Source: Amphiura filiformis
Taxonomy: Eukaryota; Echinodermata; Ophiuroidea; Amphilepidida; Amphiuridae
Reading direction: 5' to 3'
Assembly: GCF_039555335.1 (NCBI RefSeq)
Contig: NC_092637.1
Span: 1,550,001 to 1,614,000, forward strand
DNA: 64,000 nucleotides
Part shown: piece after piece, positions 1-12,000 of the stretch
Position numbering within the stretch: the stretch's first letter is position 1
How the letters are laid out: each line of letters starts with the position of its first letter
Position numbers and translations under genes: made by a program
The notes under the pieces: generated by a model
What the model saw: the letters and a program-made list of their open reading frames with translations, nothing else
Told to the model about the DNA's origin: nothing
Database searches by the model: none

Positions 1-58
1 AGCCTTGCACCTTGCCACATTACGACAACTATTTGCATCAAAGATGATGATGCAACGA
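1..58 (+). CDS. Calx-beta second-half exon, 3' end only
   Basis: The window opens inside this exon. It encodes the last strands of a Calx-beta module (APCHITTTICIKDDDAT) and stops at an AG/GTAAGT donor in phase 1. It is nearly identical to the end of the exon at 2786-3010, and the following ~230 bp of intron are also nearly identical, so it is a recent copy of that module. Confidence 0.8.
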
Positions 59-3000
59 GTAAGTGATGCTTGGTGTCATTTCATGCATTGAAAGTGACAG
101 TGGAAAACTTTTTAGATCAATTTACCCGTATGTGGTTTTACATAGACTTTTAAGCATGTTTTTCAGGCGTCATTTTGATTGTTAGTTTCTCAGTTTTCTA
201 ACAGCTTCGTCTCTTGAATTTCAAGATAAGATTAAACAATCAAAAAGGATAAACCATCATTATTATAGTCTGGCTTGATATTTTTGATAATTATAGGTGA
301 AATGGTTATCGGACAAAATGGTTATTGGGCCATGGTTATAGGACAACATGATTATTGAACGTAGTGGATATATACCTAATGGGTTTAGAGGAAATGTATG
401 TAGACGAAGTTGATAGTAGACGAAATGGTATTAGACCAAATGGCAAACCCCCCTGTGGATCACGAAATGCGCTATCAATTTAGCCAAATAATATAGGTTA
501 TTCATTACATTTCATGACATAAAGGTTTTTTTAAATTCATTGCTATTTGTTACTCCTTTTCTGATGTTTGAATGCCACTATACTAGTTTTCTACACCTTG
601 TAATGATGAAAACACAAATTAAGATAAATAGCACCATCATTGTTCACCTTGTCTTAAAAATGACGTAATTTTACATGTCATCAAGCAACCGTTGAACCCA
701 TTTGCATACCGTAAAAACTCGATAGTTAGCACTATGTGCTTACTATCGAGCGCTTTTGAAAACATGAAATTGTACCAAAGTCCGGCGCTTTACAAACTTA
801 GCTAATGGGGTTGAGACACACATTTTCAGATTTACTTGTTCGTATATAACTATGTGTATTTTTTTTTTTTTTTTTGCTTAAAACCCTCCACACTTTCGTG
901 GATGTGGCTCTTCATGTTTGCTTTTTAAAAACGCCCGACAGTAAGCACATTATGCTAACTATCGAGTTTTTACGGTATTCCATTTTTGAAACAGCGGTTT
1001 CATGAGTCGCGATGAATCTTATACCAAACACTAAACACCACATAATCTAATCAACTCTCATTCTGATTTTAATATATTCTAATATAATCTCACATCCTAT
1101 TATGTTCTCATTGCAGGTGTTTTCAAATTTGAACGTGATTTCTACTATTTTGTTGAAACCAATAGAGACCGAAACCTACCAGTCAACGTAGTTCGAACTG
1201 GAGACGGAACCGCCGCTTCAACAATAAGTAAGTGAACACACCTTTGTTAGAACTTGTCTTCGAACTTTTGCAGATAAGAAGTAAAAGGGGCTTTTTAAAA
1301 TACCGTTGCATTGCCAATCCTTTTTTTTTCAGAGTAACTATGTTGATTCTGTCCATTTTCTTCTATAGACCTTAGTGTATTGAATATCAATACATACTAC
1401 AGTGACTATACTGTGCCAAATGACGTTACATTGGGAAGCGGTGTAAACGAGACCACTTTTGATGTAGTCATAGTCGGCGACAAGGATATCGAAGAAACCG
1501 AATGCTTTGAAATAGCCCTTCAAACTCCTTCAACAGGGATCCTTGCACCATGCCTCATTACGACAACTATTTGCATCAAAGATGATGATGCAACGAGTAA
1601 GTGATGCTTGGTATCATTTCATGCATTAAAAGTGACGCCCTCAGAGGAAACGGTTTTAAAGATCCAGTTTACCTGTATATGGTTTTACATAGACATATGC
1701 TTTAATTTCAGGCGTCATTTTTGACGGGTTGTTTCTCAGTTTTTAAACAGCTTTCTCTCTTGAAGTTTAAAGTTTAAGGTGGTACTAAACACCTTGATGT
1801 GCATTTTTCTCAAAAACTGATAAAAACACTGGTAACAAAAGTTATGTATATTATAGGGGCAAGGAATCCAGTTACTACACTGGAATTTCAGTGACTCAAG
1901 ACAAGTAGTTTTTGATTGATTGATTAAATATTGGTTTTCCCTCATTTTTAACTGTTGCTGGAATGAAAGTTTCAGTGCAGTAGTTGTAGTCCTTGCCCCA
2001 ATAATATACATATCTTTACTTGTCACCTATGCGCTATAATTTTTGAGAAAAATGCAAAAATAGGCACAAAATCGATAAGCCATATTATTATATATAGTCT
2101 AGCTTGATATCTTTGACAATCTCGCAAATTGATCACTCTCTGTTAATTTCAGCTCCACAATAGTCTCAGTGTTTCCTAGGCGAATTGGCATTTTCAAATT
2201 ATATAACAATTTTTACAAAACTGATGTGGATTAATCAGTCTATAATTCATTGCTTTTCAAAATTGAAAGCCTGTTTTTAGTCGTAATTTTTTTCCAGAAG
2301 AATTGGCTCTTGAAGTTGAAGATGAGATTGAATAATCAATCAATAGAAACCATAATAAGAAACCCCCGTTTGTTCTCACGAAATACGTGAAAAGCTCTAC
2401 GGTCTTGTGCCGTATTACATTCAGCCTTCATGGAATACGGTACCAGACTGTAAATACTTTCATGAACAAACAGGGGGTAACTAATAATTTTCTCATTGCA
2501 GTTGTTTTCAAATTTGAACGAGAATTCTACTATGTTGTAGAAGGTAATGCAAACCAAAACCTAGCAGTCAATGTAGTTAATACTGGAGGCGCATATGCGT
2601 ATGCAGATATACGTAAGTGAGCACAAGAAGAACACGTTTGTTAGAACTTATCGTCGATCTTTTGAAGGCTAGGATATTTTAAACTGACAGTATATTCTAG
2701 GTAAAAGATGCTTTTTAAGAATAACCGTGTCTTGCCAATATTTTTTTTTCAAAGTGACTATGATGAATTTTTCAATTTTTTCTAGACCTTAATGTATTGG
2801 ATATCAATACAAATAGCAGTGACTATACAGTCCCGAATTACAGTCTATTTTACACTGACGTCGAGAACACGTTTGATGTAGTCATAGTCGGCGACACGGA
2901 TGTTGAAGAAACAGAATGCTTTGAAATAACTATTTCAGATCCTTCAACAGGGAGCCTTGCACCATGCCACATTACGACAACTATTTGCATCAAAGATGAT

Positions 3001-6000
3001 GATGCAACGAGTAAGTGATGCTTGGTGTCATTTCATGCATTGAAAGTGACAGTGGAAAACTTTTTAGATCAATTTACCCGTATGTGGTTTTACATAGACT
3101 TTTGATGGTTAGTTTCTCAGTTTTCTAACAGCTTTGTCTCTTGAATTTGAAGATAAGATTAAACAATCAAAAAGGATAAACCATCATTATTATAGTCTGG
3201 CTTGATATTTTTGACAATTTTCCAAGTTGATCACTCGCCGCTAGTTTCAGACCCCAGCAGTGGTTAGTACGCTCTTGTGTTAGCATCGAATCCCCCTAGA
3301 AAAAGGAACTTACTTCGGGAACTTACTGCTATTTGTCTCGTTGTAACCCGTACGAAACTCGGGGAGTTGATCCTGGCTTCGCGAGTTTCAATAAATGTTT
3401 CAATGCATAGGATACCTATATGGAACATGACGAACATTTTCTTATCACACATGATCCAGTTAATGGTACAGTTGGTGATTTATATAAAACTATGGTCATT
3501 ATAAAGGACACTGACTCTCCAGGTAAATTAAATGCATATTTGGTTAAGAACGAGCGACATTAATATTCAAGAATATTTCATTTGCGACACTGTGTTTTGA
3601 CCAAATATTCCTCAAACACCTCCAGTGGTTTACAAAACGACTTAATCCAAGATTAAAAAAGATTACCATTTTTGTGCATGTGGATTGGTTGTTTGACTTT
3701 GCAAAAGAAATTCGCGATGCGAGCTAAAGCATTCGTGAAAAATAGAATTCAATGTGTGCGACACGATGTTTTCCAAGTACTGCCGATTTTTCGGTTTTGA
3801 CCCATGTAATGGTTGTACAACTAAACACACTCTTTTGTTTCTATTTCAATAACTCTTTTATGTTTTGTAACAGACTGTGCACCCGGATGTTTTAATGGTG
3901 GGATCTGTGTTGCGGGAGGTCTGTGTGCCTGTTTTGTGGGGTTTGCTGGCAACTTGTGCGAAATAAACGGTAAATGAAAAATATTTTATCTTTTAAATGT
4001 AACAAAGATTTATTTGTCCTCCCCGGACCAACCCTATTAGTCTTAACAATCTAGACAAAAAAGGTGTTTTTTTCCTACAAAGGAATACAATCAAAATTTT
4101 GGGAATTCCACTTTTAAACTACTTTAAACAAATGAATAAAATGATGAAGCAGAGAAATGTCCCAATTCACACCTATTCCGGCATATTGGTAATTAATAAA
4201 GTTAGCCCTGTATATAATTTGCAATGATATTTTTAAATGACAAAATAATCGCAAATACATAATTGTAATTGTACAGTCTACGAGCTGAATGTACTACGTC
4301 ATACATCTATTTGATATTTTCGTTTTTGTTTGGATTGTTCTGTTGTTCATTGTTCATTGTTTCTTTCTTCATTTTTCCTTAAATTTGTTGGTGTCGTTGT
4401 TTTTATGCAAAACATTAAAATTCAGCATATCACTACCCTATTAAATCGTACGACTAAGGAGACATAAATTGAATAGTGAAAAAGAAATAATTTGTGGCTT
4501 ATTAAAGGTCCGTAGGCCGATCGACAGCATCATCCCCCAATTTTTTTTTATTGTTGATGAGTTTTTGGTATCATATAATAGATTATATTTTTCTCATTAC
4601 CATCCTGAAATTTGACGATCCAATTCGATGTATTTATTTCCGGAGAAATCATTACAAAAAAAGCTAATTATGGTATACCACTTTTACCACCTTCGACATT
4701 CTGGGTAGGAAAGGATGAATCTGTGAATAAGAACTGTTTTACCTCATACCAATTCGCACGAACTGAAATAGGTCCAAATAATAGAGGGCGCTATAATGAT
4801 AATACGCTTAAAACATAAATAAAGAAATACATAAGGGCGAAACAAATAGAAAGCAAGACCTTATCTTGTCAAGTATGATACGAGGAACATGAAAAAAAGA
4901 AAAGAAAAAATGCCCACTACAAAATTAATTAATTAATTAATTAGTTAATTAAAAATAGTATTTTAAAAAATCATTTTTTTTAAATGAAAACAAATCATAA
5001 AAGAAAAGAAAAGTGTGAAATGTACATGATGATAATACAAAAAAATTAAAAGGAAATAATTATATCAAGGTCGAATTAAAATTTAAAAAAAGAATGAAAT
5101 ATTTTGTCACAAGAACGATGGGCGTAGTGGTATGGCGAAGCACTCGAAGGGAGTGCTGTTTCTGGATGCCGGACCATAATGCAATTCACGCGTATCAACC
5201 TATTGGCTTGCTAATTGTGCTAATTATTCACTTTTACGCTGAAAATGTTCTAGTTTTATCAATTGAAATTGTACGTAAGTTTGAAGACAGTTCAAACCGA
5301 TAGGGTTACCCCCCCCCCTTAAAGAGACCTTACTATTAAAGGTATAAATTAAATAACTCTGGGTTGTTATATTTCAGACGCTGACGGTGATGGAATACAA
5401 GATGATATGGACAACTGTCCATCAACACCGAATGATGATCAAGCAGACACCGATGGCGACGTTGAGGGAGATGCTTGTGACAATGACATCGACGACGATG
5501 GAGTACCAAATGCTAACGACACGTGCCCTTTTACATTCGCCTTAAACCAATACGACACAGATGGCGATGGCATCGCGGATACATGTGATGATGATATTGA
5601 TGGTGATGGGATCCCAAATGATTGTGACAATTGTGTAAAAGTGGTTAATGTAGACCAGGCGGACATCGATAGCGACGGCCTAGGCGATGAATGCGACATT
5701 AGTCCATGTAAGATAGTTCTCTAATATAATATCTAGAATTATATAGCGAAACAAAAACACTCTTGCGAACTATTTTATTTTTATTTACATAGGTCATATC
5801 ACTTATTTTGACACTGTTTCTATCATTACGCAAGGTGGGTTGGTCTCAGCTGTAACTTCTGATAATATGTAAATTTAAAGGATTGTGACTGGAACAAATA
5901 TACTCCACCCGACAGGGTTAATGCATGCATTAGACGCATCTATATTGATCTCAATAGGCGTGCCTTTCTGTACAAGTTCTGTCTCAACAAGAAATATACA

Positions 6001-9000
6001 GTTCTTACCTAATATCAAGGGGGTGACACTAAATTCACGGTTGTTCTATTAGCAACGCAAAATCTATGAAAAATTCAGCTGGTTTACTAGCTAGAAAGTA
6101 AGGCCAGTTATCGATCCGTTATAGCTCATTATGAATAATTCATGTTCGACCCCTTGGATCATGTTAATTGAGTTTGGCAAATAACAACGTTGTTAGTTTT
6201 GCGAACTTTGCCTGTTCAATGAGAGTATAGCGCGCCCCAATACATCTGGGCACAAAACAGGCGAAAACGATCCAGTTTAATGAAATGGCGGACGGGTATT
6301 CCCATCAGGCACCAGTGATATGTTTTTTCAAAGAAAGTCTACTAATTTGATATGAAATGACATTTTGCAATAGCAAAGTCAAAATTAGGACTTGCGGGCA
6401 ATGATATGAAGGAAATATGTGACAGAGACAAGGTGGGAAATACAAGTAGTATTTAAGTCATAATAACATTTGATACCCGACCTGACCTTCCATCATGGCG
6501 CCTTATTCGTCTTTATGTAATTCTATTATGCTCTCAAGTAAAATAAAATACCAATCTGCACTGAGCAGACAATGTTACTTGGCTCCCAGCATGAATTATT
6601 GATTTTATACGGAAGTAAAGAAATGCACAGTGTATGTGCATGATGTGCAAGCATACTCCAAATATTTACGTGGCAATATTTTAAGATTTCAGGCTTGTTT
6701 ACTAGTTAATTGCCATTTGTACTCTTTATTATTTATCTTTGTTAATTAACATATATTTTAAATGCTGATAAATCGTGGTTGGCTACCCATGATATCTGTT
6801 AAATTCAATGTTTTATGAGCAGACAATGTTACTTGGCTCCCAGCATGAATTATTGATTTTATACGGAAGTAAAGAAATGCACAGTGTATGTGCATGATGT
6901 GCAAGCATACTCCAAATATTTACGGTAAATATGAATAGTGGTCACATCTTGACATATCATGTGTTCGGGAAATCACGTGGCAACATTTTAAGATTTCAGG
7001 CTTGTTTACTAGTTAATTGCCATTTGTACTCTTTATTATTTATCTTTGTTAATTAACATATATTTTAAATGCTGATAAATCGTGGTTGGCTACCCATGAT
7101 ATCTGTTAAATTCAATGTTTTATGAATATAATTCTACCACGCAGAGGGGTCACGCAGCAGAATTTCACATCACCTGACTTAGCTACATTTCGAAGCTCTG
7201 CTCTTCAAATTCATGTAAATTTCAAAGTTTATACATTTAATATATTTAATATACTAATTTTTTGTTATAACCAACTGGTACACGAAATATACTAGCTTAT
7301 TACCTATACAGAAAGGTGATTAATATCAGCCTTCACTCAGCAAATTGACATGCCCGGCATATGCAGCCATTCTCCGTCTGGATAACATGACTGTCGCCCT
7401 CAATACGTCTGGGCACAAATTTAAATAACAATACGCTATATACATATCAATGCGGCCTCGTGCTAATTAAAGCTGCCCCATCCAGGAGTTCATCTATGCT
7501 AATATATAGAGGAATCCGATTTCACGCATTCCAACACATCAATGGCATCCATAGCTGAGTCTATCCCGCCAGAAACGTGAAATAATGCGTCCATGGCGGG
7601 AATTTTAAGCTGTGTTCACACATGCACTTATTACCGGTAATATTTTATCTAGGCTTATGTCCGATCGAATTAAATATTTTCCGCTAATCCCTTAGCGCGT
7701 CCACATTAGTCGGCAATAGCGCTATACGCTGGCGAAGTTACGTAATAATCGGATTAACTACCATAGCAATAGGTGAATCATGCTGATTACTTGCACCTGT
7801 AAGATTAGTATCTTTGAAAAGACCATTATTGTATTCAATCTATGATTGCAGACATACACAGGTGATGAGTGTAACCTGCTTGTAGTACAGCGCGATATGT
7901 TCAAAATAATTGTTTTCACCTATTGCTATGGTAATTAATCCGATTAATAACGTGACTTCGCCAGCGTATGTCCGGCGTGTTATGTCCGATAAGCCTATTA
8001 CCGGTCTTAAATCCCTCATTTCTACATGAGCACCATCAGAAAATGTAACCCAATTTTAATTTTTTTTTCACTTAAAATTTACTTCCAATAAACGCCCCTC
8101 TTTAGAAAAAATCACAGACAGTGCGGTAGGTATGTCATGTAAGAATAAAAATTCCTTTTAAAAGGAACAGGGCGAACAAATGAGGAAGTGTCAAGATAAA
8201 GGTGTAGTTATTTTATTATTTGAACTGTTTCTATAATTCGCATCGATCATAATGAGTATGTTTTTACGTACCTCAAATGACAAGGACTACGGTCCTTAGC
8301 CTATGATCTTGCAATGAGACTGTAGTCAGTGTATGGACAGTGTAGCCTATTTGTCTAATCATTTTGGCTATTCAATTCTGACCATTGTGATTAAAGCAGG
8401 CTTTCAGATTGGTGAGCTATTGTGTACCAAGTGATAAGACCGGGCACGTATAATAAAAATACACTGGATAATTCATGACAGCCTATTTACTGGCAAAAGG
8501 GGGGCCAAATAAATCTTAGTTGATTCTTGAACACAATTTAAGCAGGAACCTTGAGGCAGAATTTGAATACATATTATCCTGTAACGTTTACTTAGCCTAA
8601 CAGTCAATGAACGTTCATTTTCCTAGATGTTTATGAAATAAAGTGTTTACAAACGAATAACATCTGTTATTCATATATACATCTACTTGCTAATACACTG
8701 AAAGTCTAATAGAAATGAAGGATAAGGAACAATTACAGAACATTTATTGTTGATTAATGTAGCTATGGGTATACATACAATGTTTACAAAATAAGAGCGT
8801 AGTAATGTTTTGTACATGAAGTTAACGTCTTTGCTACATAGCTAGTTGTTAATACATCGAAAATGTGACTAGAGATTTACAATTTGATGACATTCAAAAT
8901 AATTTAGTATTGAAGAATTTCAAGAAATTACAGAACTTTCATTTGTTGACATACTAGCAAGCTCTAGCAATATTGTTAACAATGTTGAAAATCATGTTCA

Positions 9001-12000
9001 TAAGCGTAACATCCTCTATACATCTATTTATTAATGTTCATAAACGTATAACAATTTGTTTTAAAAAAAAAGGAAGGTTTTATTTCAAACTCTAATGGTG
9101 ACCCGCAGATCAAATGGCTAGAATTGTACATTAAACACACCTAAACAGACACAATGCAATTTGCAGGCAGCAGCTTAATCAGCGCCAATATTGCAACAAT
9201 GAAACAAACAACTATACAAACATCCAATCCAGCCTAACCCCATCACCCAGTAGGCAATTAGGATAAAGTGCCTTGCCCAAGGACACAACACGTTGGCGCG
9301 AGCGGGGCTCGAACTCGCAACTTATGGATTATGAATCGGGCGCCTTATCCACTCGGCCACACGTGCTCCATTGTTACATCTATGTCTTAATGGGGTTGGT
9401 ACAATTGGTGACCCTACTTCTCATACCCGACTTTTCATACCCCACTTGACCCGACTTTTTGTGTTACAATAAATCTGTTTAAATATTTTCAATGAATACT
9501 AAATAAAGTGTAAATGTAGTCTATACCGATTTGACATGGCTAAATCAGTGTGATTAGTGAAAAATCATATTTTCAAAAATATTGTTTATAAACCTCGCTC
9601 TTCCTCGTTCGCTGCCATAATCTCCAAACCAGTCGTTTTTTAAAAGCTCTCGCATTAAGGTGGTATTTGAGGCATTTTGGAAGTGCTCTATGCATGTTAA
9701 AAATAATATGAGTATTATGGCTACACTCTACATGAGGAGCTATTCGGATGGGGAATTGGTGATATAACAGATTTCTCTGCAAAATGAACATATTTCTCTT
9801 CAAAATGAATCGGATATTCTCATCAAAATGACAAGAAAAGAATAAAATTTGATTAAAAAAATGAATAGGTTCTTGTCAATTATTAAAGTTTAAGCTACTT
9901 AGAACATAATTTGCACTTGAATGAAAACATCCATTAGTTCATTCTGTTGAATGCCAATAGTGAGTCTCCCCCATATTTCTACTTTTCATGTTGCTCCGGT
10001 TATTCGTTAACGAAAGTATATATTTATGAATATTATCAATCATCCAGGTAGATCAAATAGTTGACTAAATTATAATTCTATTCAACTGGACTTACTATTT
10101 ATGATGGCTACGGTATCACGTCATATCCATGACGCATCATCAGGCCGAGTGATCTTGAATCTGTATTCTTGTGACGTCACTTCTACCATCGTGACGTCAC
10201 AGGTCAAGAATACAGAGCCAATTCAAGATCACTCGGCCTGATGATGCGTCATGGATATGACGTGATACCGTAGCCATCATAAATAGTAAGTCCAGTTGAA
10301 TAGAATTATAATTTAGTCAACGAAAGTATATATACCTAAAAATAATTTCATGCTGACATCTACCAAATTTTTTTATCAGTTGAACAAGTTCACCCTCTGT
10401 ATAAAATTATTTTATTTTGAACATGTTGAATGCCAATAATGTACCTCCTCATGCATTGTATTTCTACTTTTTATGTCACTCTGGCTATTAAAACTAGTAC
10501 TTTATTTTCCGTCTTAGAGATGTGGCGATCATACTATTAACTTAAAATCAAAATGAAAATAAAATCTTCTGAAAGTAATAAAATATCTATATGTGACCGT
10601 ACACCACGAATGAGCCGTAAATGTCCTCAATTGTATTCTGAGTTACAGTGTAAAATGGGCATGAAGGTCATATTCATAGGTATTTCAATTTGGTGCTACG
10701 TGTATCTCATTAAATGAGGTACACGTAGCACCAAATTGAGGTACCTATGAATACGACCTTCATGCCCATTTTACACTGTAACTCAGAATACAATTGAGGA
10801 CATTACGGCTCATTCGTGGTGTACGGTCACATATTATAAAGAGTATACTATTAATGAAAAAATTAGGCCTACAACGAATTAAACCTATAACAAATCAAAC
10901 TCAAATAATTTATTTTCAAATTACATACCTAAAAATCTTCTGAAAGACAAACGGTTTTGTCTCAGCCATTTATTAATTTCTATAATATGCCGCAAATACC
11001 ACCTTAAGATCTATGCATGACGACATCATAAACTTTTTTTATTGTCATTGCATGCAGTAGGCCTATTTAATTATTTTACTGCTAGCAACATTTGGCATTT
11101 ATTGAACATTGACTTGAACGTAACGTATACAGCTGTATACCACCATACCAGGTTCAACAAAGTTCAATACAGCTGTATACCACCATACCAGGTTCAACCA
11201 AGTTAGCAGATAAAGGGCAACCCGTTATTGACTTTTCTCCTGGTAATTGGTCAATAAGCAAATACTCATGGTCTGAGCAAATATAAGTCCGGGCGATATG
11301 TATTGCACAGGGCTCAGTGCTAAAGTAAATATATTTTCCCTTTATCGCCTGCCTAAGTTTCCCCATTAAAGGGATGGGGTATGAACGTTAGCTATTAGAG
11401 TTATGTGAAATTAAATGTATTCCGGGCACCAAAAATCTAAAATAGCCAGTATTTTTTATAATTCTTGGCCATTTTGAGTAAGCAGTGGCCTACCCCCCCA
11501 TAGTAACATTAACCCTTAGGCGACGAAATAAAGAAACCCTGTTCTACGGGCGAACGGACCTTTCAAGTAGGGTCGGTCGGCCTTTTTCTTTTTTAAATGA
11601 CCCAAAAAATCGCCAAAATCTTTAAATAATTTGCAATTTGAGAAAATTGTTACTGAAATTTCCAAAATCTGGGTCGGCATTCATTTGTACAGGAAATTTG
11701 TTGGACCCAATTTTTTCAAAATCTGGGTCGGTCGGGCCCGTAGAACAGGGTTTTCTTTTTTCGTCGCCTAACCGAGAATCTTGCTTACAGATTCACTTAT
11801 CCAACCCCGACTACACTAGCGTATATGGCATCCGTGTGTACACAAACGGTAAAAACAATAATTTATTATAAGAAGCAAGTGGCTTTATTGACAGATTAGG
11901 ATCGTCTGTTTTTCAGTGGCACGATTCTATTTAGATTCTACAATTTACTTCGTTAATGAAAACGATGGTTCAATTACACTGACTGTGCACAGAAATGGCA

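Larger units (their letters stand above)
9659..11003. mobile_element. TTAA-flanked inverted-repeat element with nested insertions
   Basis: The left end ATTAAGGTGGTATTTGAGGC and right end GCCGCAAATACCACCTTAAG are inverted copies, and each abuts TTAA (9655-9658, 11004-11007). That is the target-site signature of piggyBac-like elements. Two palindromic elements (10061-10320 and 10590-10833) lie inside it, so it was a landing site for later insertions. Confidence 0.65.

Noticed and set aside
3254-3300. tRNA gene
   Set aside because: A D-arm/T-arm-like pattern is present, but no anticodon stem or acceptor pairing can be drawn. At most a SINE fragment.
4612-5303. ORFs of 68-69 codons in the EGF-TSP3 intron
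   Set aside because: No domain, no splice-framed borders and AT-rich composition. Likely chance ORFs.
5793-5834. Possible 42-bp micro-exon after the TSP3 exon (HITYFDTVSIITQ), phase 1 to 1
   Set aside because: Splice borders (ACATAG, GTGGGT) and phase fit, and it looks like the start of a Calx-beta strand, but it is too short and runs into a stop if not spliced. It needs transcript support.
11791-11848. Possible exon IHLSNPDYTSVYGIRVYTN between TTACAG and GTAAAA
   Set aside because: Read in the phase required by its neighbours it contains a stop, and in the open frame its length does not keep phase. It is probably intronic sequence next to the element ending at 11771.
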